DNA of 64,000 bases from Buchananella sp. 14KM1171 (GCF_041380365.1 NZ_CP159981.1:806001-870000), one strand, 5' to 3'. Shown: positions 1-10,296, counted from the first letter of the stretch. Numbers and translations are program-made. The notes: generated by a model from the sequence alone, not told the origin.

Positions 1-374
1 AGGTTGGCTGCGACGCGCGCGTTGAAGGAGTGCTCGTCGCCGCCGGGGACGTCGGTGTAGTCGGAGCCGTCCACGACCACGACGTCGCACTGGCGCTCCA
101 GGTCGCGGAAGCGGTCGATGATGCGGGCCAGCGCGCCCTCGGGGTCGGCGCGTAGCTCGTCGTAGGTGACGCCGACGCACTGGTCGTATTCGAGGGTGCC
201 GCCGGTCTGGCGGATGAGCAGGTCGGTGGTTTCGTCGGCCTCGATGGACTTCACGACGGGCCGGAAGATGCCCACCTTGGCGACCTCGCGGGCCAGGAGT
301 GTCACCAGTCCTAGCGCCACGGTCGACTTGCCGGTGCTGCCCTCTGGTGAGGTGATGTAGATACTCCTGGCCAC
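1..374 (-). CDS. pta: Phosphate acetyltransferase, N-terminal part (cut by window edge)
   Basis: Pta converts acetyl-CoA and phosphate to acetyl phosphate in the acetate fermentation route. Only about 124 N-terminal residues lie in the window. The protein starts VARSIYITSPEGSTGKST, with the GSTGKS P-loop of the CobQ/DtbS-like N-terminal domain found in long Pta enzymes; the catalytic C-terminal domain would lie outside. The start is GTG at 374, preceded by AAGGA about 9 nt upstream. Two direct copies of GCCTACCGGGCG lie just upstream. Identification rests on the N-terminal domain alone, so another P-loop protein of the same family is possible but less likely. Confidence 0.8.
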   Translation of the reverse strand, partial: MARSIYITSPEGSTGKSTVALGLVTLLAREVAKVGIFRPVVKSIEADETTDLLIRQTGGTLEYDQCVGVTYDELRADPEGALARIIDRFRDLERQCDVVVVDGSDYTDVPGGDEHSFNARVAAN

Positions 375-391
375 TACTAAGTCCTTTCTTC

Positions 392-420
392 GCCTACCGG
401 GCGTCTTTGCCTACCGGGCG
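392..420. repeat. Two direct 12-bp repeats upstream of pta
   Basis: GCCTACCGGGCG occurs at 392-403 and 409-420, a 17-bp period. Read on the minus strand each copy carries a TAGGC core like the -10 boxes seen elsewhere in this window, so they may be duplicated promoter elements or an operator for pta. Function is inferred. Confidence 0.5.
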
Positions 421-566
421 ATTGTCCCACCCGCGCCCGGCGTTTGGGACCCTGGCTCCGCTCCGGGCGCACTTCGGTGGCGCGATTCACGGACAGCAAA
501 CCCGCTCCCACCGCTTCTTTGCTTTCTGCTGAGGTTTTTGTGACCGCCCCTTGGTCGCCGCCTGGT

Positions 567-623
567 TGGACGACGTTCCGCCCACCGCCCCCACCGACGT
601 TGGACGACGTTCCGCCCGCCGCC
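567..623 (+). repeat. Tandem copies of the dispersed GACGTT/CCGCC repeat
   Basis: TGGACGACGTTCCGCCC-A/G-CCGCC occurs at 567-589 and again at 601-623, a 34-bp period, in the gene-free stretch 375-735 between pta and fumC. The same sequence family recurs at about ten other places in the window. No gene is visible here; the open frames are shadows of the GC-rich composition. Confidence 0.75.
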
Positions 624-735
624 GCGCGGGCGCGCCCACCCCGCCCGCGCGGCCCTGACCGGGCGCAAGGCAGGGCCCCTACCGGAGCGCGTTGGGGACG
701 CGCGGGCGGGGGCCCTGTTCCGTTAAGGGCGGGGC

Positions 736-2124
736 TCAGTAGTCGCCGGTCATGGAGCGCACGTCCAGGGCGGCGTCCAGCTGCTCCAGGGTGACCTCGC
801 CGCGCTCCACGAAGCCCAGGTCGATCACGGCCTCGCGCACCGTCAGGTCCGCCTTGACGGAATGCTTGGCGATCTTGGCGGCGGCCTCGTAACCGATCAG
901 GCGGTTGAGCGGGGTGACGATGGACGGGGAGGACTGCGCCAGGCGCAGGCAGCGCTCCTCGTTGGCGGTGATGCCGTCCACGCAGCGCTCGGCGAGCACG
1001 CGAGAGACATTGCCCAGGATCGTGGCGGACTGCAGCAGGTTCTGGGCCATGACGGGCAGCATGACCAGCAGGTCAAAGTTGCCCTGCGCGCCAGCGAAAG
1101 CGATCGCGGCGTCGTTGCCGATCACCTGGGCGGCGACCATGACGGTGGCCTCCGGCAGTACCGGGTTGACCTTGCCCGGCATGATCGAGGAGCCCGGCTG
1201 CAGGTCGGGCAGGTTGACCTCGCCCAGGCCGGTGCGCGGGCCGGAGCCCATCCAGCGCAGATCGTTGGCGATCTTCACCAGGGAGACGGCCACGGTGCGC
1301 ATGGCGCCGGAGAACTCCACCAGGGAGTCCTGGGCGGCCTGGGCCTCGAAGTGGTTGTCGGCCTCACGCAGCGGCAGCCCAGTGTGCTCGGCAATCAACT
1401 CAATCACGCGCGCGCTAAACCCGGCCGGGGTGTTGATACCCGTGCCGACGGCGGTGCCGCCCAGGGGCAGCTCGGCCAGGCGCGGCAGCGCGGCCTCCAC
1501 CCGCTCTATGCCCTTGGCGACCTGGGTGGCGTAGCCGGAGAACTCCTGGCCCAGGGTGATGGGGGTGGCGTCCATGAGGTGGGTGCGGCCGGACTTGACC
1601 ACGTCCACGAACTCCTTGGCCTTGGCGTCCAGGGAGGCGTGCAGGGTCTTCAGTCCGGGCAGCAGCACCTCCACCGCAGCCTGGTAGGCGGCGATGTGGA
1701 TCGAGGACGGGAAGACGTCGTTGGAGGACTGGGAGGCATTGACGTGGTCGTTGGGGTGGACCTCGAGGCCGGAGGCGCGGCTGGCCAGGGTGGCGATGAC
1801 CTCGTTGGTGTTCATGTTGGAGGAGGTGCCTGAGCCGGTCTGGAACACGTCGATCGGGAAGTGCTCATCGACCTCCCCGGCGATCACCTGGTCTGCGGCC
1901 GCCACGATCGCGGCGCTGACCTCCGGGGCGATCACGCCGAGCTCGGCGTTGGCCAGGGCGGCAGCGCGCTTGATCTGGCCCAGCGCGGCGATGTGGTGCG
2001 GGGTCAAGCCCTGACCGGAGATCGGGAAGTTCTCCACCGCGCGCTGGGTCTGGGCGCGGTAGAGGGCGTCCACGGGGACGCGCACTTCACCCATCGTGTC
2101 GTGTTCAATCCGGTACTCGGTCAT
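736..2124 (-). CDS. fumC: Class II fumarate hydratase
   Basis: FumC is the iron-free, oxygen-stable fumarase that interconverts fumarate and malate. The 462-residue protein is full length for the family and carries the superfamily signature [11 protein letters not shown] and the upstream [10 protein letters not shown] substrate loop. I chose ATG at 2124 because AAGGAGGAG lies 4 nt upstream; a longer frame to 2157 lacks support. It is divergent from fumA, which encodes the unrelated Fe-S class I enzyme for the same reaction. A DtxR/IdeR-like iron box lies 52-70 nt upstream, which suggests induction when iron is low. Confidence 0.96.
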   Translation of the reverse strand: MTEYRIEHDTMGEVRVPVDALYRAQTQRAVENFPISGQGLTPHHIAALGQIKRAAALANAELGVIAPEVSAAIVAAADQVIAGEVDEHFPIDVFQTGSGTSSNMNTNEVIATLASRASGLEVHPNDHVNASQSSNDVFPSSIHIAAYQAAVEVLLPGLKTLHASLDAKAKEFVDVVKSGRTHLMDATPITLGQEFSGYATQVAKGIERVEAALPRLAELPLGGTAVGTGINTPAGFSARVIELIAEHTGLPLREADNHFEAQAAQDSLVEFSGAMRTVAVSLVKIANDLRWMGSGPRTGLGEVNLPDLQPGSSIMPGKVNPVLPEATVMVAAQVIGNDAAIAFAGAQGNFDLLVMLPVMAQNLLQSATILGNVSRVLAERCVDGITANEERCLRLAQSSPSIVTPLNRLIGYEAAAKIAKHSVKADLTVREAVIDLGFVERGEVTLEQLDAALDVRSMTGDY

Positions 2125-2175
2125 GTCTCCTCCTTGGGGCATTGATGGCGAGCTCAATTCTCGCCACCCCTCAGC

Positions 2176-2194
2176 TTAGGTTAGGGCAACCAAA
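2176..2194 (-). promoter_or_regulatory. Candidate DtxR/IdeR iron box upstream of fumC
   Basis: TTAGGTTAGGGCAACCAAA matches the 19-bp DtxR/IdeR operator consensus TTAGGTTAGGCTAACCTAA at 16 of 19 positions. It lies 52 nt upstream of the fumC ATG and 260 nt upstream of fumA, so it most plausibly represses fumC when iron is sufficient. Seen directly: the match. Inferred: binding and regulatory direction. Confidence 0.65.
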
Positions 2195-2454
2195 GTCCCA
2201 GATTTTGAAAACGTGGACGACGCTCATTTAGGCCGCCACGCGCTCCCGCCACCGCCCCGAGGTGAGGCCGGGCGGCAACGTCGTCCACTAGCAAGGCAAG
2301 GCACACCTTCCCACGCCTTTTGCGGGCTATTTCGGCGTTTTTCCGCCCCTGTCACCGGGCGCTCCGGGCGCGCGGCAGGCAGGCGGGACCGCAGTCCCCT
2401 CCCCCGCACCTCCACGTCCGTAGCTTGGCCCCCAATGCCAATGAAGGAGTAGAG
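2195..2454. other. Divergent fumC/fumA intergenic region
   Basis: No gene is visible. It holds one inverse copy of the dispersed repeat (AGTGGACGACGTTGCC on the minus strand, about 2270-2288), a related GTGGACGACGCT at about 2214, and the leader and ribosome-binding site AAGGAG (2443-2448) of fumA. Confidence 0.6.
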
Positions 2455-4152
<1,698 letters not shown>

Positions 4153-4160
4153 GGTAGTCC

Positions 4161-4213
4161 AAAACAAGGGGTTGGGGCGGTGACTTTCCAGTCACCGCCC
4201 CAACCCCTTTTCT
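4161..4213. terminator. Bidirectional intrinsic terminator between fumA and ptsH
   Basis: A perfect 19-bp inverted repeat (arms 4166-4184 and 4191-4209, 6-nt loop) is flanked by AAAA on the left and TTTT on the right. It can terminate fumA on the plus strand and ptsH on the minus strand. Confidence 0.93.
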
Positions 4214-4243
4214 CCGCGCCGCCTCGCGGCGCGGGGGCCAAAC

Positions 4244-4510
4244 TCAGGCGTCCAGGTCGGTCTCCAGCAGGGCCGCCAACTCGTCGAGGACAGCCTCAGC
4301 GCCCTCGTCGTCGCTGGACAGGACAACCACATCGCCGAATCCGGCGCCCAGCGTCATCACTCCCAGGATCGAGGAGGCGTCCACAGGCTCGCCGCCTTCC
4401 AGGGCGATCTCGATGTCAAAGTCGTGCTCGTTAACGGCTGCGACGAACGTGGCGGCCGGGCGGGCGTGCAGGCCAACCTTGGACCCAATCTTGGCGGTGC
4501 GCTGTGCCAT
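4244..4510 (-). CDS. ptsH: Phosphocarrier protein HPr
   Basis: HPr carries phosphate from enzyme I to the sugar-specific EII proteins of the phosphotransferase system. The 88-residue protein has the phosphorylated His15 in VGLHARPAA and the regulatory-site region DASSILGVMTLG, with Ser46 at the position phosphorylated by HPr kinase in Firmicutes. Whether such a kinase exists here cannot be seen. GGAG precedes the ATG at 4510. No ptsI is adjacent, so it appears to be a single-gene unit. Confidence 0.95.
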   Translation of the reverse strand: MAQRTAKIGSKVGLHARPAATFVAAVNEHDFDIEIALEGGEPVDASSILGVMTLGAGFGDVVVLSSDDEGAEAVLDELAALLETDLDA

Positions 4511-4581
4511 ATCTGCTCCTAATCGAAGGTGGCGGGCACTATCGGATGCACCCGCGAGCGATGGAAGAAGTGTAACCGGCG

Positions 4582-5703
4582 TTACCCGGCACGGTAGGGC
4601 GCAACGACAACATCAATCCGCTGCAATTCCTTCAAGTCGCTGTATCCCGTGGTCGCCATCGTCTGGCGCAGCGCCCCCGTCAGGTTGAGAGAACCATCGG
4701 GCTGGGTGGCGGGACCGAGCAGGATCTCCCGCATACTGCCCACCGTGCCCACGTGGACGCGCTCGCCGCGCGGCAGCCGCTTGTGGTGCGCCTCGGCACC
4801 CCAGTGCCAGCCCCGCCCCGGCGCCTCGGTGGCCTTGGCCAGAGCGGAACCGAGCATCACCGCATCGGCGCCACAAGCAAAAGCCTTCACCAGGTCACCG
4901 GAGCGTCCCACCGCGCCGTCGGCCACGATGTGAACGTAGCGGCCACCCGACTCATCCAAGTAATCGCGGCGGGCGGCGGCAACGTCGGCGATAGCGGTAG
5001 CCATCGGCACGTGAATACCAAGCGCGCGGCGGGTGGTGTGCGCAGCACCGCCCCCGAATCCCACCAACACGGCGGCAGCGCCGGTGCGCATGAGGTGCAG
5101 CGCGGCGGTATAGGTGGCAACGCCACCCACCACCACCGGCACGTCCAGCTCATAGATGAAGCGCTTGAGGTTGAGCGGTTCCGCGCGGGAAGAGACGTGC
5201 TCCGCGCTCACGGTGGTGCCGCGGATGACAAACAGATCCACGCCCGCGTCCACCACTGCCTGCCCGTAGCGTTGGGTGTGCTGCGGAGAGAGCTTTCCCG
5301 CCACAGGCACACCAGCCGCGCGCACCTCTGCCAGACGCGCAGCGATCAGCTCCTTCTTGATCGGCTCCGAGTAGATCTGCTGCAGGCGCCGCGTGACCTG
5401 CTCCTGCGGCAGGTCGGCGATCTCCGCGAAGAACGGGGTGGGGTCCTCGTAACGCGTCCAGAGCCCGTCCAGGTCTAGCACCCCGATGCCGCCCAGGCGG
5501 CCAAGCTCGATAGCCGTCGATGGGCTCATCACGGAGTCCATAGGGGCCGCCATGATGGGCAGTTCCACGTGGTAGGCGTCGATCTGCCATGAGATAGACA
5601 CATCTTGCGGGTCTCGGGTGCGCCTGGACGGGACCACCGCAATGTCGTCGAAGGAAAACGCCCGCCGCCCGCGCTTACCGCGGCCAATCTCAATCTCGTT
5701 CAC
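4582..5703 (-). CDS. guaB3: GuaB3-type IMP dehydrogenase family protein
   Basis: This 373-residue protein belongs to the actinobacterial IMP-dehydrogenase-related family that lacks the CBS pair. The barrel signatures are present (PIMAAPMDSVMSP, GGRYVHIVADG, GADAVMLGSALA). The loop that holds the catalytic cysteine in true IMPDH (GPGSICTTR, seen in guaB of this window) reads GGGAAHTTR, so the cysteine is replaced by histidine. Classical IMPDH chemistry is therefore doubtful and its role in purine metabolism is open. The start is GTG 5703, 6 nt after a TAGGCT box, suggesting a leaderless mRNA. The exonuclease gene is divergent. Confidence 0.9.
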   Translation of the reverse strand: MNEIEIGRGKRGRRAFSFDDIAVVPSRRTRDPQDVSISWQIDAYHVELPIMAAPMDSVMSPSTAIELGRLGGIGVLDLDGLWTRYEDPTPFFAEIADLPQEQVTRRLQQIYSEPIKKELIAARLAEVRAAGVPVAGKLSPQHTQRYGQAVVDAGVDLFVIRGTTVSAEHVSSRAEPLNLKRFIYELDVPVVVGGVATYTAALHLMRTGAAAVLVGFGGGAAHTTRRALGIHVPMATAIADVAAARRDYLDESGGRYVHIVADGAVGRSGDLVKAFACGADAVMLGSALAKATEAPGRGWHWGAEAHHKRLPRGERVHVGTVGSMREILLGPATQPDGSLNLTGALRQTMATTGYSDLKELQRIDVVVAPYRAG

Positions 5704-5709
5704 GGCTCT

Positions 5710-5715
5710 AGCCTA
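5710..5715 (-). promoter_or_regulatory. -10 box of a leaderless guaB3 promoter
   Basis: TAGGCT on the minus strand ends 6 nt before the GTG of guaB3, and no Shine-Dalgarno sequence is present. A TGACTC hexamer lies 17 nt further upstream as a possible -35. Confidence 0.6.
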
Positions 5716-5772
5716 GCGGGGGCCGGAAATGTGAGTCACAGGTGGCACCATTGGGGAGGGAAAGGGGAAGCG

Positions 5773-6468
5773 ATGGACTTTCAGGGCGTACTGGTTGGTT
5801 TTGACACTGAAACCACCGGCGTGGATACAGGTAGCGACCGAATTGTCACCGCCGCCGTGGTGGTGCGTAGCCCGGGGCGGCCTGACGAGGTGCTTACCTG
5901 GCTCGCTGACCCCGGCGTGGAGATCCCGCAGGCGGCGTCCGACGTTCACGGCATCACCACCGAGTACGCCCGCGCCCACGGCAGGCCGGCCGCACAGGTA
6001 GTCGAGGAAGTCGCCGCTGTCCTGGCTGCGCTGGTGAGCTCCGGTGGAACGATCGTCGCTTTCAACGCCTCCTTCGACCTAGCGATCCTGCGGGAGGAAT
6101 TGCACCGCTACGGCCTGCCCACACTGGAGGAGCGCCTGGGTGGGGAACTGCGCGCCGTGCTGGACCCCCTGGTGATAGACCGGGCCGTGGACCGCTGGCG
6201 CAAGGGCAAGCGCACCCTCGGTTCCCTGGTGGAGCACTACGGGATCGCCGCCCCGCAAGGGGACCTGCACACGGCCGACGTTGACGTGGCCGCCACTCTG
6301 GACGTGCTGGGTGCGATTCTTACGCAATACCCGGAGGTGGGCGCGCGCAGCGAGGCCGAGCGCTTCGAGTGGCAGCGCCAGGCTCACCGTGAGTGGGCCG
6401 AGAGCTTCAACAAATGGCTGCGCCGCCAAGGCAGGGACAACAACCTGGCCTCCACGCAGTGGCCGTAG
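5773..6468 (+). CDS. DnaQ-like 3'-5' exonuclease (DEDDh)
   Basis: This is a 231-residue DEDDh exonuclease of the DNA polymerase III epsilon type. Exo I is FDTETTG near residue 10, Exo II is FNASFDLAIL near residue 98, and Exo III is HTADVD near residue 173 with the catalytic His. The C-terminal third (WQRQAHREWAESF) is conserved in a second, truncated copy at 13861-14070. I chose ATG 5773 because a purine-rich GGGAGG/AGGGGAAG lies upstream and the preceding frame is not conserved. A role in repair or proofreading is inferred from the family; it is not next to other replication genes. The mobile island begins immediately downstream. Confidence 0.9.
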   Translation: MDFQGVLVGFDTETTGVDTGSDRIVTAAVVVRSPGRPDEVLTWLADPGVEIPQAASDVHGITTEYARAHGRPAAQVVEEVAAVLAALVSSGGTIVAFNASFDLAILREELHRYGLPTLEERLGGELRAVLDPLVIDRAVDRWRKGKRTLGSLVEHYGIAAPQGDLHTADVDVAATLDVLGAILTQYPEVGARSEAERFEWQRQAHREWAESFNKWLRRQGRDNNLASTQWP

Positions 6469-6791
6469 CCGTCTAATCCATTGGGTCCTTTCAGCCCCAG
6501 GTCCCCACCACCGCGAGTAACAGGACAACTCGAAACACGCACCTTCCTCAAACACTAAACAAAACGGCACAATTACAGCCTAAAATTTCAAACACATAAC
6601 CGACACTCGATCTTCAACGTTCACGAAACCGGCATACCCGCTACCGCAGGACAATCTTACGCCGTAGCGTCGACAACAAATACAACTCCAGCCTAGGTGC
6701 GAGATTCTGCAACTGAAATAGATGAAACTGACATGAAGACCTAGCCAACTCCAAAACCGGAACAAACCGTACCCGAAAGACTGTCCGGCTC
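6469..6791. other. Gene-free, AT-richer stretch at the left edge of the island
   Basis: No convincing gene is visible; the short open frames lack ribosome-binding sites and family features. Base composition falls sharply after the exonuclease stop, marking the start of horizontally acquired DNA. Confidence 0.6.
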
Positions 6792-6809
6792 CTTGTTGGC
6801 AGCCCGGTT

Positions 6810-7005
6810 TTCCGGGCTCGGCCAGCTGTTATGGGCACGATGGTTTGCCCCTGTCTAACCAATGATCCGGGGGGTGTTGTCACCCATGACAGTTGGGCGC
6901 AGGGGAGACGCTGATTAGGGGAACGGCCCGCTTGTAGCGAGGCCGAAGGCACACGTGGGTGCGGGACTTGTGACCGTGGTGCTGGCCGTGGCTAACAAGC
7001 ACGGA
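6810..7005 (+). ncRNA. Candidate IS110 bridge RNA region, copy 1
   Basis: IS110-group elements encode a structured bridge RNA between the left end and the transposase start. Here about 200 non-coding bases are conserved with copy 2 at 11742-11922. Foldable features visible by eye are GGGTG-TTGT-CACCC (about 6872-6885) inside CTGTC...GACAG, inside CCCCTG...CAGGGG (about 6847-6908). RNA identity and boundaries are inferred from position and conservation. Confidence 0.55.
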
Positions 7006-7012
7006 GACGGCC

Positions 7013-8219
7013 GTGGGAATTGACCAGGTTGCAGTCCTTGTTGGCATAGATGTCGGTAAGAGTGAGCACTGGGCTCATGCCCAGGACCCATCTGGCAAGA
7101 AGCTACTGGATAAGGCTTTGCCAAACGACGAGGCAAAACTGCGCCTGATCTACCAACAGCTGTCCGAACACGGCCCAGTCTCGGTACTGGTCGACCAAGT
7201 AAGCCACCACCGGGGCACTGGCCGTGGCAGCTGCCCAAGCACTGGGAACCCTTGTGGCCTACCTACCCGGGTTATCTATGCGGCGTATCGCAGACCCAAC
7301 GCCCGGCAGGGCCAAGACAGACAAACGCGACGCAGCCGTTATCGCTACCGCTGCCCGCACCATGCCACACCTTGCCCTCTCTTACAGAAGCAGACCAAGA
7401 CGGCCCAGCTCTAGCAATGCTTACCGGATTTGACCTAGACCTGGCCCGCCAGGTCAACCAAACAGCAAACAGCATCCGTGGCCTCTACACCCAAATCCAC
7501 CCTGCCTTGGAAGCCGTCTTAGGCCCCAAACTCGAACACGCCCCCGTCGTGGAACTCATTGCCTCCTCCCCCACACCAGCGCAGTTGAAGAGGGCCGGCA
7601 AGCACGCATTGCTGCCAAACTCAAAGCCAAGCCAGCCTTGCTCTACAAGCACTGGGATAAACAAATCATCCAAGCCCTAGCTAAACAAAGCGTGGTAGTA
7701 GCCGGCACCGATGCCGCAGGTGCTGTCTTGCCCTACCTTGCAAGGCAGCTAATCAACCTGCATGCCCTACGCAAAGACATCGCCGTCCAAGTTGAGGCTC
7801 TAGTGCAGGCCCACCCTCTTTTCGTGGGTCCAACTTTCATGCCCGGGATTGGAGTCAGGACCGCCGCGATCTTCTTCGCCGAAACCCTGGGCAAGACCTT
7901 TGCAACCTCGGCCCACCTTGCCTCTTACGCCGGCCTAACCCCAGTAATAAGGCGCTCTCGAGCCTCGATCCGAGGAGAACATGTCTCACGCACAGGCAAC
8001 AAACGCCTCAAACGAGCCATGTTCCTAGCTGCTTTCGCCGCCCTAAGAACAAACCCCGCCTCCCGCGCGTATTACGACCGCAAACGAGAACAAGGCAAAC
8101 GCCACAACCAAGCACTACTAGCCCTGGCCCACCGTCGCATACTCACCCTGCACGCCATGATCCGCACAGGCACCCTCTACGACCCACAACCAAGCCCAAA
8201 ACTCGCCCAAGCCCCTTGA
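7013..8219 (+). pseudogene. IS110-family DEDD transposase, three frameshifts
   Basis: From GTG 7013 the frame encodes a RuvC-like DEDD N-terminus (VLVGIDVGKSEHWAHAQD). The reading frame then breaks near 7200, 7372 and 7605. The remaining pieces give KTDKRDAAVIATAAR, the central helices, and the Transposase_20 C-terminus (MPGIGVRTAAIFFAETLG, then LTPVIRRSRASIRGEH containing the serine region). Joined, they would give about 400 residues, normal for the family. The protein cannot be made intact, so any mobility would need a transposase from elsewhere. The C-terminal part is closely matched by the fragment at 13436-13835. Confidence 0.9.
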
Positions 8220-8531
8220 AGAACAGCATAGGCCCCAGGGGTTATTAGCCAGCATGTGGGAATTTGATAGTACCCTATGACGCTCCAAAAGCAGCACGCC
8301 CGTCTACGTCCAGCATATTTAAGATACCGCTCAGCCGCAGACCCTACCGTTTAAATATGCTGCTTCATCACCACATTGGCGGCGCTAAAGCCCCTTTACC
8401 CCACCTCCCTACACGGTCTTTGGGCTAGTAATCGACCGAGGACCCCTCACATAGGGGGTACACGCAATCAGCCCAACGAAAGGAGCTTCTCCCCTAGAGT
8501 ACGATTCCCCAAACGGTCTAGATAGTGATAA
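8220..8531. other. Non-coding region between IS110 copy 1 and the cargo operon
   Basis: No gene is visible. Downstream of the minus-strand cargo genes it holds a 12-bp inverted repeat at 8311-8362 and a short hairpin ACCCCT-CACAT-AGGGGG at about 8442-8457 that may act as a terminator for the cargo transcript. Confidence 0.55.
8311..8362. repeat. 12-bp perfect inverted repeat at the 3' side of the cargo
   Basis: CAGCATATTTAA (8311-8322) is mirrored exactly by TTAAATATGCTG (8351-8362) across 28 bases. The AT-rich arms are unlike the surrounding GC-rich genome. It could be a transcription end signal, a binding site or a remnant of a recombination site; function is unknown. Confidence 0.7.
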
Positions 8532-9602
8532 CTAGTGCCTCCACTCCCGACCCGGAATCTCGGTATCTCCTTCTCGCGTGCGGAATCGCGTCCCCATTCC
8601 AGATTCAACACGGCCAATCACATGAAAACTCAACCCCTTGTCATTGCACTTTCTGAGCACTGTTTCCAGCCCTTCTGGCCGCACCGTCGCGACGAGCTCA
8701 AAATCGACTGAATCACCGAAGACTAACGACTCAACTGGGCACTCTAAAAGGGCCGCAGCACGATTCAATCCCTTCGAAACTGGAACCCAATCTGCCTCAA
8801 CGACAATCATTACGTTACTTGAAGACGCGATCGCTGTGATGGCGGCTTTGAGACCATCCGATGTGTCGACACAAGCCGTAGCAAAACCGCTAGTTGCGAG
8901 CAGACGTCCAGCGTCGACCCTTGGCCGCACGCGGCGCCACCTACCAAGAAGCTTGGATCGCTCCGCCTCATCAACCGTTGCCAGCTTTTCAGCGCGGGCC
9001 AATTTCATCGCAGCACCAGCTTCACCTGTCTGCCCAGTGACGATCAGATAGTCGCCAACCTGCGCCCCTCCCCGGCGCAACAGCGACTGTGGTTCGACGA
9101 GCCCAAACGCACTTGCCGAAAGAACCACGCTCTCCGCAGAGCCAATATCGCCACCAACATTAATCGCACCAATTGACCTGCAAGAGTCCGCCACGCCCTC
9201 CAAGATCGACGCAAAAACCTCATCCGGTAGGTCCTTGGGATAACGAATAACGGAAAGCAACCCTAAGGGCTTTGCACCCATAGATACCACGTCGCTAAAA
9301 TTAGCGCCCGCCAAGTACCAACCTAGGTCATACTCGTTGAGATATCCCATTCTATATAAATCAAAACCCACACCGCGAATATAATCAGAGCCGGCTACGA
9401 GAACCACGTCTCCCTTTATAGAGTATGCGGCACAGTCATCTTGCGCTGGAACGCCGAGCAACAGACTCGCCACCCCCACCCCTTCGAGCGCGACCGTTTG
9501 CGATTTATCACGCTCAAGAAGGGGTACGACGATCCTTTCCAATTTCTGAGGCTCGTCTAGCCGCTCTCTCTGATCATTCCCACGACTTACGAAATTAGTC
9601 AA
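8532..9602 (-). CDS. ThiL-like (AIR synthase fold) kinase in mobile cargo
   Basis: This 356-residue protein aligns along its length with thiamine-monophosphate kinase ThiL. It has QDDCAAYS (ThiL GDDCA), GANFSDVVSMGAKP (VNLSDLAAMGADP), INVGGDIGSAES (IGGDTTRG), RRGGAQVGDYLIVTG and VDTSDGLKAA (DLSDGL). Key sites differ: ThiL TDT becomes GSD, and GGEDYEL becomes GDSVDFEL, so substrate specificity is probably altered. The first codon appears to be TTG at 9602 behind AGGGGA. It is the last gene of a three-gene operon and its base composition is clearly lower in GC than the flanking core genes. Function is not known. Confidence 0.75.
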   Translation of the reverse strand: MTNFVSRGNDQRERLDEPQKLERIVVPLLERDKSQTVALEGVGVASLLLGVPAQDDCAAYSIKGDVVLVAGSDYIRGVGFDLYRMGYLNEYDLGWYLAGANFSDVVSMGAKPLGLLSVIRYPKDLPDEVFASILEGVADSCRSIGAINVGGDIGSAESVVLSASAFGLVEPQSLLRRGGAQVGDYLIVTGQTGEAGAAMKLARAEKLATVDEAERSKLLGRWRRVRPRVDAGRLLATSGFATACVDTSDGLKAAITAIASSSNVMIVVEADWVPVSKGLNRAAALLECPVESLVFGDSVDFELVATVRPEGLETVLRKCNDKGLSFHVIGRVESGMGTRFRTREGDTEIPGREWRH

Positions 9603-9648
9603 AACTATTTTCCCCTGATTCTGGACCCAAATTAGCCTGCCGCAAAAA

Positions 9649-10296
9649 TTATCTCAACCGATTGGAGTCGGAGCGAACGAAATGGGCAACTGCCTTCCGA
9701 TGGTCATCTCCTTCTGCCCAGATAACCCAATCGACCCGATTCTCATCAACACCAGCCGCGCGCGCAATTAACGCGCGACTACATTGCCGGATTCCGCCTT
9801 TCGGAATTGCTACCCGCCAGTCAAAAGGACTGGATGAGAGAATCAAATAGCTTGCAACCTCTTCAATGCAACCCCTTGCGCCATGAAATGATTCACAATC
9901 TACATACCATTCCGCAACGCCATTAAGCGCGTTTTCCCAATTTACCCCTTGGCCTAAGACAAGGTGAACATGGACATGCTTGACACAGCTCGGCCCACAG
10001 TAATGGCTCCGAGTACCATGCTCTAAAAGCATATAGTTCGCATATCCAAAGCGCTTCGCGGTCAGCGCGGCGTATTCATGAAGAGACTGCCAAGTACTTT
10101 CTGGAAAAGGCAGGTCTAACGTAGAATGCACATGCCTGGTCGGACATATCAACAAGTGCCCCTCCACCAAGGGCGAAATATCCACCAATGCCAGCCAGTC
10201 ATTAGAGGAAGCCACGAGCCGATCGCACGAACCGCCTGATCGAATTCTTTCGATCTCTTCGCACAATCCAGATTCATCGCAGTATAGACCGCTCAT
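9649..10296 (-). CDS. HIT-domain nucleotide hydrolase/transferase in mobile cargo
   Basis: HIT proteins act on the alpha-phosphate of nucleotides, through a covalent nucleotidyl-histidine. This 215-residue protein has the histidine triad HVHVHLVLG near residue 108 and the strand GHLLICPTRHVHSTL typical of the fold. It also has a C-terminal extension of about 90 residues and cysteine pairs (YCDESGLC near the N-terminus, YCGPSC before the triad) that could bind zinc as in GalT/aprataxin relatives. ATG 10296 overlaps the kinase stop codon by one base (TGATG), so translation is coupled; GTG 10299 is an alternative start. The substrate is unknown. Confidence 0.8.
   Translation of the reverse strand: MSGLYCDESGLCEEIERIRSGGSCDRLVASSNDWLALVDISPLVEGHLLICPTRHVHSTLDLPFPESTWQSLHEYAALTAKRFGYANYMLLEHGTRSHYCGPSCVKHVHVHLVLGQGVNWENALNGVAEWYVDCESFHGARGCIEEVASYLILSSSPFDWRVAIPKGGIRQCSRALIARAAGVDENRVDWVIWAEGDDHRKAVAHFVRSDSNRLR

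Larger units (their letters stand above)
6792..8240 (+). mobile_element. Decayed IS110-family element, copy 1
   Basis: The element consists of a left-end non-coding region of about 220 bp followed by a frameshifted IS110 transposase gene. Its left end is set by the start of similarity to the second copy at 11729, and its right end by the shared ...CATAGG sequence after the transposase stop. IS110 elements usually lack terminal inverted repeats and target duplications, and none are seen, so both boundaries are approximate. Confidence 0.8.

Noticed and set aside
4969-4990. Dispersed-repeat match inside guaB3
   Set aside because: The match (GGCGGCAACGTCGGCGAT) encodes the family-conserved IADVAAARR segment, so protein constraint explains it.
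6580-6952. Short minus-strand open frames left of IS110 copy 1
   Set aside because: No ribosome-binding sites, overlapping alternatives and no domain features; the region is treated as non-coding.
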